64,000 bases of DNA. Source: Enoplolaimus lenunculus (taxonomy: Eukaryota > Nematoda > Enoplea > Enoplida > Thoracostomopsidae). Where the stretch lies: NCBI GenBank assembly GCA_030248215.1, contig JASANG010000699.1, positions 124,001-188,000 of the forward strand, given 5' to 3'. This document shows positions 1 to 12,400 of the stretch, one piece after another (the stretch's first letter is position 1; every line of letters begins with the position of its first letter). The notes under the pieces are model-generated. The model was not told the DNA's origin, did not search any database, and saw only the letters and a program-made list of their open reading frames with translations. The translations under genes were made by a program, and so were the position numbers.

Positions 1-193
1 CTTTTCGTTAAAAAATTACCACACGTCGCCGTGCTGCAGCAATTGGCGGCGTGCAGCGGCGCGCGTCGCATTCACTTGCATATAGAACAAGAACGTAAAA
101 GTTACCTGGAACTCTGCCCTCATAATGATATCGGTCGTTTTAGTTTTAATGATATATATAATTGCAAATGCTAATAAAAAATGCATAGAAAAC

Positions 194-417
194 TTGCCAA
201 GATTAGCACCGTTTGCAACGCGAATTACACCAGTTTGTGAGTTGATGGTAAATTTATCTTGAAGTGTTGCAATACGATACGCAATGGCCCGATTGTAAAA
301 CGAACGATCTCTGTCAAACGCGGTCACTTGGACTACTTGATCGCCGGCCGATGCATTCTCATACAACACTGCAGCGTAGAATGGATGCTCAAATTGTGGA
401 ACGTTATCGTTGGTGTC
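194..417 (-). CDS. Cadherin exon with DTNDNVPQF linker
   Basis: Begins after a GTTTTAG acceptor with DTNDNVPQFEHPFYA, then ENASAGDQVVQVTAFDRDR and FTINSQTGVIRVANGANL. The 3' boundary is uncertain: a weak GTTTTC donor puts it at 194, while a GCAAGT sequence (the usual form of a GC donor) puts it at 198. The next exon should carry a DRE-type strand; nothing convincing was seen in the last 190 bases. Confidence 0.85.
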
Positions 418-3400
418 CTAAAACAACACGACATTGGTGTGTCCGCCAGCAGCGCCGGATTCAAACCGAAAGAGGCAAAAAAACTTGTCAGCGAAGCGGG
501 CTAGAGGCCGAAATCAACTTTCGCATTACATGCTCATACACGACCTTGCTTTTGAAATTTAGGGACAAGCGGTCTGACCCCCACATCCTGTGCCCCTGTG
601 TTGAACATAAAATTAGTAATTATGGCCCAAATCCTCAAATGCATATAGCACCTATCACCGGTAGGTAATAGGACCCATAAATTGTGAACCCGCCAATCGA
701 GAACGTTGAAATTTAGCACATTATTTGCATTTGAGCATTGTTACTTGTGAGCCAAGTTTACCATTTGTAACTGTTGTAGTTCGCTTGTTTGAACACCTAT
801 TGCTAACTGTGATAGGTCCTACACACATTTAAGAATAAGGGCCTATATCTTAGAATTCAGTAAATTACGTTTCAGTTACATATTTTTAATCCTTGAATCT
901 GTTGGTGTCTAAATATATTTTTTCTTATACCAGACTGCAGTGTTGAATAAATATGCTCAAATTTTGAAGCATTATCTTTTTGCTATTGCGCTTTTTAGCG
1001 AACTTGTTGCTACGTAAATTTTTAACTAGGTAAAAGTGCCCCTAGAAGGGACAGATTGTGATATGTTTCGCTTGAAGCATGTAAAAGAGGAGTTTAAACA
1101 AAGGTTACTTAGACCATAGATCAGTAGGTAATGCTTATAATATTAGCTCCATAACTTCTATGAAAATAGTTGTCATCTATATCTTTGACGGCTGTCTTTT
1201 AGTGTTAACACGCTTGCGGTCAATGAAACAAGAAACATATGGGCCAAGCGGACATCACCTATCAGCTTAATTTTAGCGTTTGTTGGGTTTTACAATGTTC
1301 AGTTTATAAGTGATCTAATCTTGCATTCTTCATTGGAAGAGGATATTTTTTGAGTTTTAAAATATTTATGTTTCTAAAACTTGATTAGTATATATTTCAA
1401 TATTGCAAGAAACAAATTGCGTCTATTGATTATCAAATAAAAAATGTCACGCATACGTGCTCGACTATTTTACCTATCTTTACCATGACAATTTGATGAT
1501 GTGAAGCAAGAAACTTTTCCAAATTAATTTCTGTGCCGTAACATATTTAAGCTATTCATCTAGAAAATACCAATCAAACGTTGCTAAATGTTTCAGAGAA
1601 CATGTTCTGCTGGCGCTCAATTGAGATAATCTTAAAAAGCAACTGACTGTTATACGAAAGGCATGTTGAGAGTTGTACTTTAGAACGCCTTGAAAACCCA
1701 TAGTGTCGATTTATAGCTTAACAGATGAAAGTTCGTTGGGCCCATATGTTTCTTGTTTCACTGACCGCAAGCGTGTTAACATTGAAAGACAGCCGTCAAA
1801 AATATAGATGACAACTAATTTCATAGAAGTTATGGAGCTAATATTATAAGCATTACCTAATGATCTATGGTCTAAGTAACCCTTGTTTAAACTCCTCTTT
1901 TACATGCTTCAAGCGAAAGATATCACAATCTGTCCCTTCTAGGGGCACTTTTACCTAGTTTCTTTCTTTTACATGGGATACGGTGAGATTTTATGCTAAG
2001 ACTACTCCGAAGCGTATGCCTAAGCCTAAACAAAATATGTCTAAAGCGTACACTTGCTCCATTGCAATCCACCAAAAAGCAGCCTGTTCTAAGCTATAAT
2101 GCATGGGAGGTTATTACAAAATATTATTGTCTTAGTTAGCAATTTCAGTAGAACAAACATCGTAGGGACACGTAATCTATTGCACGGTATCATTAGCATC
2201 ACACAATGATATCGACTAGCTATGGTAAATACATATTTGTAATACAATTTCTTCGAAAAATTACAAAATTCCAACTTTTAGTAACAACTTAAATGAGACG
2301 TTTAGCTGTTCAATTTGTGTATAGTATCGAAGCGGCTAATTAGGAAATTCTATACGCAAGTTACCTCATTCCAACTCTGCTTTCCTGCAGAGAACATTCT
2401 GCAAAACTTTCAAAAAGCGTGTATTCTCGATGCTTGAAACATATATTGTAAACACTAACGTGTTTCAATGATTACTTCCTACAATTTTGTAAATTAAACT
2501 TCTGTGGCGTACCGATAAATTTAACTTGGTAACGCGCGGCATTGTCAACGCAATTGAATCCTGTTAAAAGTGATTTGGCATGTCTTCACAAATTATGAGA
2601 GGGATATATCCCCTCTATCTCTGCCCCTGTATCCGCCCTCGCGACGAACACAAAATCACTGGAAGCTTTCACTGGAAGCTTTAAGTCGGGCACGCAATCA
2701 GAGGGGTCAGAGAGGGCTCAGTTCCTGGAAGAATTTTGCCGAACCTAAAAAATTTTCAACCTTCCTTGTAAGTTACCGAAAACCTCTGTATCCCCTTTCT
2801 AAAAACGTTTACACCCCCTTGCAAAGTGAGTTGGCTAGAGGGCCCTGCTTTAACCACAACTCTTACATTAACATAAACCAAAATCGTCGCGCGCGTAGCC
2901 AGTTTCTTCGGTTTGCCGCTATCACTTGCCCAAACTGTCAAATTCAACACATCCGAATGCAGCGATTCCAGATCAATTCCTGGTGGACTAATTTCAAGTC
3001 GCCCAAGCTGAGGATGAATATTGAACAATTTAGAATTTTCATTGGTGTCATCGAGTTGGTATGTGATGTTCGAATTCAGTGTACCGGGTTGATCTGCATC
3101 AGTAGCCTAAAATTCCAATAGAAATTATTTACTAATTTTCATAACAATCTGAAGTTTACCGTGCAGGAGCGTAGCCAGGATTTTAGTTTGGAACGGACAA
3201 CTTCATGTTTTTGTTTTTAGCACCTGTAAGTTTATTTTTAAACCTTAAGAGTCGGAATCGGAATTTAAGTTTTAGTAATTATATCAAAAACTAAAGTATA
3301 TGACTTTTGAGTTTTTGTTGCAGTATGTTTTTCTGTATTGTTCACAGTTTCAGTAAGAATTGCTTGTATAGCTGACTGTATTAGCGATCTACTAACCTGT

Positions 3401-6400
3401 AAAATTATAACATTAATGGATGCCTGCTAAACCTAAGAGTAGCCTGTCAATTCTCAAAGCACAGGAACAACTTGGCCTTAAGTTTAAATGCAGTTAATCA
3501 ATTTAAGCATTTCAAAACTTTAAATATGAAGTCTTATGAAATCATAAATAACAGGACCCAAATATTAGAAAATTAATCAATTAAATAGAGCGTCCTTTTA
3601 ACTACCGTAAAGAAACTGTTGAACCAAATATCGAGCTATATTTGAGAACTAGTGAGGCTAACATCACTGCTTCCCACTATAAAGTAGATCTTTAAATTTA
3701 GATTTTGCAATTCGTTTAAAGGTAGAGCTTAAAGTTTTCAATTGCAGTCAAATTTTGACAATCCGCGAAATAATTTACTCTACTACTGAGAATACTTAAC
3801 AAAAACAAACAGATTTGCAAAAAACGAAAAACAGGCAAAATTTAAGTTCAATCAGCTTAAAAACTTATAACCAAAAATCGGAATTCCGTCATCGGAATAA
3901 AAGCCACGTGGAATTTTAATCGGATCCCAAATTTTTTCCGAATTTTAGCCGGAATCGGAATTTCGTTGGAACCCTGCTATTACAATATTATACCGTCCGT
4001 CATATATAATGCAGAATTCTAGTCACACTCCATTCATTATTAAGGAAACGGAAAAAATGCGGGCAATGTAAACTATACGGATCAGTCTACTAAGCCTAGA
4101 CCTAAACCTAAACATAGCCATAATTTAAGCCGAAGCCTTAGCATCCCAGCCTCTAGGTCCGCCGGATCTTTTCCGTTATCCCTCAGCCAACGCTTGCCTA
4201 AAAATGGTCCTACTTCACCAATTTTTGCACATTCGAGCTTCTCATGATCTTTCCTGATCATTTCACACCGAAATACAAATTTTTGAAAAATTCGATTTTT
4301 AAGGTCGTTGAAGCTGAATAGAACGGGATAAAGTTTGAATGAATTTTCCAATAAACCAAATTCGGGCGTGTAAAGATCAGGAGCGGTCGAAGCAAAAAAA
4401 AATTTCAAAATTGAACCGTTTTTGGTCAACCGCCAGTTGGGGGAATAACAGAAAAGACCCAGTTTTGTCTGCAGTGGGCAGTTTCCAACAATTAACATGA
4501 GTAAAAATGATAAACTCGGCAAAAATACTAATTCTGGGAATCACAATGATTTTACTTTGACAAAAAATCCTTGAGGCAAATGTGTAAACGCGTAAGTGTT
4601 TTCTTCGGTATAAACTTCGTATTTGGTCTTAGTAAACAGCGGTGCATTATCGTTTGTATCAATTATTGTTACAGTTAGCGGAATCGTTGAAATCAATCCA
4701 GAAACTCCGTTGTTGTCTTGAGCATTGATTTGTAGCGAATATTTTGCGACGTCCTCTCGATCAAGTATAGCAGCTGTTAAAATTCGACCACTCTGATCGA
4801 TTGAAAACCTGAAATTGAATTGGCACTTGTATATTTTCACCCTCACATGTTTATGCTTAGGCTAGGCTTTGGCTTAGGCTTAGACTTAGGTTTTGCAAAA
4901 GGTTTGCTTATCCTTTGCCTAAGCCTATAATATGGAAAAACTGAACGTATGCTAAATACTAAAATCTGTAACGGCGCACACAATCAGAGATGTAAGTAGG
5001 GTGGTATGCAGTGGCCCCAACCTGTCCCACGAAAAAATTCTGTGAATCAAAAAAATTAAAATATTCAATCTGCAAAAAAATTTCAGCTTACTTTGGAACT
5101 AAATATTTCGGTACCAAGAGAAATTCAGCCTTCAATTTTTGCGCTGTTTCTGTCCCACACCGGGCGGATAAATCCGCACGCCCTTGGAAATTATATCATA
5201 TGATAATCACAGACATTACCTCGAATATCATATGATACTGAAGAACAAGTTGCAGATGATAATAGCAGATAAATACGAATTTTTGAATAAGATATGGGGT
5301 CTATAAGCAGACAAAACGTTACCCAATAGTCCGAAAGGGACAAAACATGTCCCAAACTGCCCCGGTTATAACGTGAACCCCGCATTACACGTATGATAAA
5401 TCTCATGCGAACTATGTGTTGAATATCGAAGTCGAGGGGGTCACTGGTTTAAAATTTACATCACTAAAATCAGCAATTAGTGTTGTTGTTGGGTACTCCA
5501 CACATTTGAGAATATGGGCACACAGGAACTGACAATGTTAGGTTTCTGTTGTGGATTTGAAGAAACGTTAACGTCTTTTGCTTTAGCTAAGTTTCGCTTT
5601 CTGTAATTACGTACTTTACCGCCCACGTTAATGTAAGAGGATCAAATTTAGTCTATGAAAAGCGATAACCTTGAGCCCAACAGTATATATCCTGCATTTC
5701 TCTTTGACAAACTGCATTGATATATACAACAAAAAAGATGATTTGCACTCACTTTTCGGATCCTTCGCCTGACAGTGAATACTTAATTGGCAAATATTTT
5801 GGAGTGTCTTTATCGTAAGCCTATAAAAATACGTAACCAAAAACGTATATTTCGAAATTGTGTATTCTGAAACAGTCAGGAACAGAAAACGACGCAGAAA
5901 TATTCGTTATAATCTGGGTATCACAAGGTGTGCGGTAGTTAAATATAAAATCATCCAAAATCTCCAAACAAGCGCCAACAAAATCCATTGTGTAGAATTC
6001 TCAGAAATAACCAATTTTATCATATGCGTAGTGCAAAATAGGGCTGTTGTAAGTTTTTCCCACAAGTTTACACCTCAGCCTAAGCCTAAACGAAATTCTA
6101 AATCTTTATGCGAGAATCTGAATATTATGATCACAATTGTGAACGTTTTGCCGCTGTCGAGATCAATTGTTACCACTCATCCTTGTACCATTCAGAAACA
6201 GAAATTTCGAACAAACTCGCAAGAACATATCTGTCTGCTATGGTGAACAGCTGCGTATCCAAGGTGAGTATAGGGAGATGTGTCCCCCGAGATGTGCTTA
6301 TTCAGTCCAAAACAAAATACTGGCTACGCCCTTCAAATAGTGAACCTGGAATCACTCACTGAAATTTTCAAAACAACGACACCGCTCGGCTGGTTTTCAA

Positions 6401-9400
6401 GTGCCGCTGCTTCATAAGAGGATTCGTTAAATATCGGAGCGTTGTCGTTCACATCCAGCAATGTGACTGCAACACTGCACACAGTTGTTTGACCACCTTC
6501 AGAGCGTTGACGTAAACGAACCTGATGCAAAAAAAATTGGCAAATATAGTATTCAAATGTTATAAGAACTTTAGCTTTTGGCAAGCAATGCCTACTGTAG
6601 GGAGTACAGATCTGTGGCCAGCAAAGGTGCCAAGAGAGCAAAACAATTTTAGTACGGATATTTTGTTGATTTCACAATACTTACAAGCTACACTAAAATT
6701 CTACTCTGGGTGCTAAAAATTTTCTAACGGCCTGGGACAGCCTAAAGTTTTGAAACACTGAAAATTGTTGATTCCGTTTGAACTTATTAACATCCTATCG
6801 TTCCTTTTCTCATAAAAGCATTGAGCACAAAAAAACTAAACAGCTAAAATAAATATTCTACGAAAGTTTCTTTTTCTCCTGTTTTTGACAATACGAATTT
6901 ATTTCGTTCTATTCGTAGTACAAACCAGATTACGCGTATAACAACTGTTCGTCGCCATAAAAGCGTCAGTAGTTAATAATATTTAAAGTTTTATTCTACA
7001 AAAGTTTGTTTGAAGAGGTGGTTTCGTTTTGTTGAGTTGAACCAGTGTAGCCTAAAAGCCTGAATACTGGTATGAACAAATTGCAGAAGTCATGCAACGG
7101 TGAGTGTATTGCCAAAGGATTACAAAGTTTTACGAAGATATAGATTGTTTTGGCACACTTTATAGTCGAACAGAACCCAAAACCACAGCAATTCTACAAG
7201 AGCTCACTGAACACTAACCAAAATGTTGATCTAAGCCTAAGTCCAACCATAAGCTTATACTATCATTCCAGTCATTTTGTTTGGGTGACTTTTTGTGGCG
7301 GGGAAGTAAACAAGTACCTAAAAATTGTTTTATGTCAAAAAATTTGTGCCTTCTCTTATGGCAGAGGTTATATAAACACTCACGTGTTGAAATTTCGCTT
7401 GTTTGATTCAAATATATATAAGCTAAGACTGTGTCGAACACAAACAAGCATATAAAAGCGATCCAAAGATAAAATAGAACGAAAAATCCCGAAAAGTTCA
7501 CATAATTTGGATACAACAGTAGCACTTTATTATCGTACAGTGTCAAAAATCGGTGATTCTTTTATCAGCTATATATGTCACTTAGAGAGCCTATTTAGTA
7601 CATCTAAAATTTCTAATGAAGTAGTTTTAAAACTGTGTCTTTGGCGCTGTAGTATAAAAACCGTTTAGTAAAGGAAGCTTGGAGGCGTTGGCCCCCGGCC
7701 TAGTTAGGGTCCCTTTAGATTGCAGTGGGTTTAGGGCAGCTATAGCCCCCTAATTGAAAACTAGAATAGACCGCCTACTACTCTGTATAGGTATTGTAGC
7801 GAAAAGTCTACATGGCTGCGTAGCTCTGTGGTTGAGACCAGCCGGTAATCCGTACGTCATGGTATCGAGTCCCACCGCATCTGCAGTAAAATTTTTGTAA
7901 AGGGTTCCTTAGCCAAACCTAAATGCTGTGCCTTCGTCGGAGGTTTATCATTCCACAGCTCTAGAGCAGCATAGGGTTTCATTAAACGTTATCCCGTCCT
8001 TAGCCGGCGTTTGTCTAAAAATGCTTGTATTGTGAAACTTTTTGCATATTTGAGCTCCTGATGACATCGCCTGATCATTCCATACCCAAATCTGAATTTT
8101 TGAAAAATTCGATTTTTAAGGCCATAAGTTCAGCCGCTTGTGAATCAAAATTTTTTCCTTAAAGTTGAACAAATTATATATCATTTGACGCAGTTCGCAG
8201 AGCTGACTCGAGTGGTGTTAAACTTTCTGCAATCAAAAGTATGCTTAACGAACTGGTGTCAAATAACTGTTTTGGCGCGCTGCTAACGATCATGGTTCAG
8301 CGCCAAATTTCGTTATTTGACAACCGCAACCTATGTTAAATGGTATATAATTTGTCTAACTTTCTACAAAGATTTTGAGTCCAATGGAGGAATCTGGGAC
8401 CTTAATATTCCAATTTTTTTAAATTTAAGTTTGGGCGTTGAATAATCGGGAGAGCTGATCAGAACATCAGAAACTCATGAGCTGAGCGAGCTAAACAAGT
8501 CACTTGTTTTTGTAGTAAATTAAACACCATGACACTTGGTTTTTTTCTGACATCAAAGCCTCTCAATTGTTGCAACCTTAAAAGCAAGCTTTCAATTTTG
8601 GGCGACCTAACTTTGGCCCCACTGTCGACGAAACCTGGTGTTGAGCTATCCGAACAAGATGCATATTTAATTTTATCCAATATTTCTGGAAACACCCGAT
8701 TACTCGGAAAAGGCAATTTTACAGGCTGTAGAATAGCTTGTAGAGGTCAAAAAAATTTCCCGCTCTCAAAGAAATGGATATCCTCTCCCGAAATGAAATC
8801 CTGGCTGCGGCCCTGCTCACAAACCGTTTAAATTTCAGAAATTTCAGAGAATCACCGACAATTCTGTCTGAGATGCGGCAGCAATGCGACTCTACCATTA
8901 CCACAAACTTTAACAACCAACAAAGCAAACCGCTATCAAATGTTAACCATCCATTTGAACACCTAACGCCCGAAATTTGCCTCAGGTACCTTGCACAGTT
9001 TGAAGAATCTCGCAAAGAGTTTCAAACCATAAGCGAAAACAATGATAATGAAGGAAAAGGTGTTTTAGAGTTCAACCGGAGCGAGGGTTATTTAGACGCA
9101 AGGTATGATGGCAGAGTTTCCAGAAATACCGAAACCGAAGACGGACAACATAATAGTGAAGAAGAAACGGGTTCAAATACAAGTAGGCAAGAAAGAAATG
9201 CCAATGAGAACAGACTGCCGGCCAACAGCATCAAGATGAACTATAGCCAACGCTTGAATTTCGTTAGTAACAGCAGCTGTCAATTTAAAAAAAACAACAA
9301 CGACGACGACGATGATGATGACGATGATGACAACAACAACAACATCAACAAAAACAACAACAAATACAACAGCAGCGCCACCGCAATTACCACCACCAAC

Positions 9401-12400
9401 AACAGCAATAATTTAGTTGGACCGCCAAAGCCAGGAGCGCAACAATTGCAACAAGCGACAGCATCACAAAACTGTTTCACAACCACTGGGCTGAACATCA
9501 AATTTCCAAGACGTTTATGGGAATTGTTGAATCATCGAAAACCAACCGATTCAATCCATTGGAACCACGAAGGAGACGGATTAGTTATTGATCATGATCA
9601 ATTTGCGAAGGACTACCTTGACACAGGTTTGATTTTGCTCTGGCGATAGTAAAAACATGTGAAATCGTCAAGCCCGTAGGAATATTTTACGGTCCAATAA
9701 CCAGTTTGTCAAAGACTACATCCTAGATATTCCTTCAGAGAATGCGGGTCTATATATAGTCAAAGACTTCGGGTTTAGCTCCTTTATGAATCATACTTTG
9801 CAGAGGGCACAATTTCACATTTTTTAAATGGCTTGCTCTACGCCAGCCGCGGCACTGCGTTTGAGGAAGTGTACAAAATTCGAAATTCCGGCGCTTTGAT
9901 ACTTTTCCACACACAACTGAAATGTGGAGCAAAACTTTTCATTTTTTTCCGTAGCCAATATAATACAAAGAATGTAACATAACGTCTGAGAATGACTATG
10001 ATTTATAGCAGAGGCACTGTTTGACTTTCCAATCAGGGTATTGGCGCTCTTTACCTTTCAATTTCAAAGGATACTGAAGAAAATGGGAGTTGAAACCCCG
10101 CAAGCCACGCACTAAGCGGTTCTTATACTAGAGCCTCAAAAACACAGTCTAAGAGTGCTTCGTTAAATATTTTAAGTGTTCCAATAATAATAATAATAAT
10201 GAATTGTTTACTGTGAGGTTCAGGAATCGGCGACAATCCCCCATCCCTCTTAGGGTCCCCTGAAATTGAGGGGCCTCAAGGGGAACAGCAGCCCCCTCAC
10301 GAAGAAAATTTATCCATGTTGGGCGGCACAAGCGTTATCTTGTGTGGGTAAAGTAAAAAAAGTTGATCTTTACTTCCTCCCACACAAATAGAATTTGGGA
10401 CATCTGCTCAGTTCATTTTCGGTTGTCGATATAACACAAACGAATGTTCTACAACAGAACGTCTGAGTATGTAGCGTAGCAGGTGTTCTTTTGTTTGTAT
10501 TCAGGCGAAAGGGGCTCCAACCCCAAAACGCCCGTATTAAGCGGTTCTCATGCAAGAACGCCAAAAACAGTCTAAAACTACTTTGTTCGGAATTTTAAGT
10601 TTTCCAATATTATTTTGCCTAGTAGGCGGTTGTGCCACAGCGCCCGATCCTGCTTAGGGTCCCATGAATTTGCGCGGGGTAGAGGATGGGGCGACAACCC
10701 CCTGAAAACACAACTAAAAAGTCTTTTCAATGTGGGGGGAGTAGTTTTTCTTTGTGGGGGAAAGTAAAACAGTGCCAAAAAAGTGTTGAAACTTTGTCAC
10801 ATTTTAGGTTATTTCAAAGCAATGAAAATGGCTAGTTTTGTGCGTCAGCTAAACTTGTACGGTTTTAAAAAGTCGAAAACACTTATGATACGCGGTACAG
10901 AAGCGTACATCGATGATCGTACAGGACTGACACTAACGAAACGTGAAATAACCGGGGTCCATTCAAAGGATCGGCCCGTTCCGCATCATTTTTCTCATTG
11001 GCGCGAGTATCAGCATCCATATTTTCGAAACGATCGACCAGATTTGCTTATCTATGTGGTATGTCGCACCCCGTGTTCACAAACGGTACCAATTTGAAGC
11101 AATTAAATGTGTTTCTAATTAATTTTTTGTAATTATGCAGTAACAAATTTTACTACTCTTTTCATCAACGTTTGCTCCAAAATTTTCAAAAAGTGTAATC
11201 TAAAATTGCATATTTCTATCCAAACACAACCAGAATATATATGAATGCATACAAGGGCAAACAGCATTTAGTTATTGTTTATATTAAGATATTAATGTTT
11301 TAAAATGATGAACCCCAGCCAACCTCGTGAACCATGCTTATATTTGCTCCTGGTTGAGACCAGTAGTTACGTTTTATTGCTTTCGTTGAGTGGTATGCTT
11401 AAAAAACACAATACGGCAATCAGTAATTGATGAGAAATTTTCCAACAAAATTGCAGGTAAAAGTCGAAATAAACCAAGCAGTCCGAGAACCTGAGATGCG
11501 CAAAGGCTAATTGATTGTACAGTAAGACTGTATATATCATTCAAAGTATATATTGTAGTCAGGCTAAAGCTTGAAAACAACCATTGTACTGGAACAGTAA
11601 TTTTTCTTGTTGCCCCTCACTCTGTTTTTTCCGGAACTACGTCCCGGCGCACGGAAACAAACGAATCCGGAGTGTCATTTGATACCTAGAGGAAAACAAA
11701 CAGGTATCGCGGACACCCATAAAACCCGCGACAAAGAAAGTTTCGTGTTGGAAATTAAAACAATGCAATACATTGGCTGGCTCATATATGATGTGGCTGT
11801 TTTTTGACTCTCCAGGGCCTACTAAAAATCGGATTCTTGACCGGATTCGATGGTCGCTTCGCTTCGGGGTTCAAACTTATAACTTTCAGAAAAGGCGACC
11901 AGCAGCTTGGCCCAAAATGCAACCACGTGGACGCAGTGTGGCTGGAAATTCAATTGAAGAAATACCACAAAACCAACATACTGATATCTCGCAGATGCTG
12001 CCGAATTTTGCCACAGAAAACACAGATTTAAAGCTAAAAACAACTTCGCAACAACCACCGTCAAGCAACAGTAACGTGATGCAAGAGTACTCATTGTCTG
12101 CAGCAGATAACGAAACAATTTCAGAGATCGCATCTACGGAAGAAACTAAACTAAATGTCGTAGACCATCAAGCAAATAAACTGAAGGCAGAATATCGTGT
12201 TGAAAACGCAAAGCCAGCCGTAATTGCCAACGCGAAACAGCAACTTACAAACACTAAAGATCGTCAAGAAGTAGCAACGAAATGGAAAACCGATTTCGCA
12301 GGAGACGCAACAGCTAACTGTCAAAGTAAGAGCACGGCGGAATAAACATTTTACAAAATTGCGGATATATATTTTTCATACCAAAATAATAAAAATTACG

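Noticed and set aside
2570-3121. 183-codon plus-strand ORF
   Set aside because: Antisense shadow of the 2867-3106 cadherin exon plus a repeat.
4082-4522. 146-codon minus-strand ORF
   Set aside because: Composed of a foldback-arm fragment plus a TTAGGC-like patch in a cadherin intron.
8529-8831. 100-codon plus-strand ORF overlapping the HSF start
   Set aside because: Out of frame with HSF, no motif; probably 5' leader sequence.
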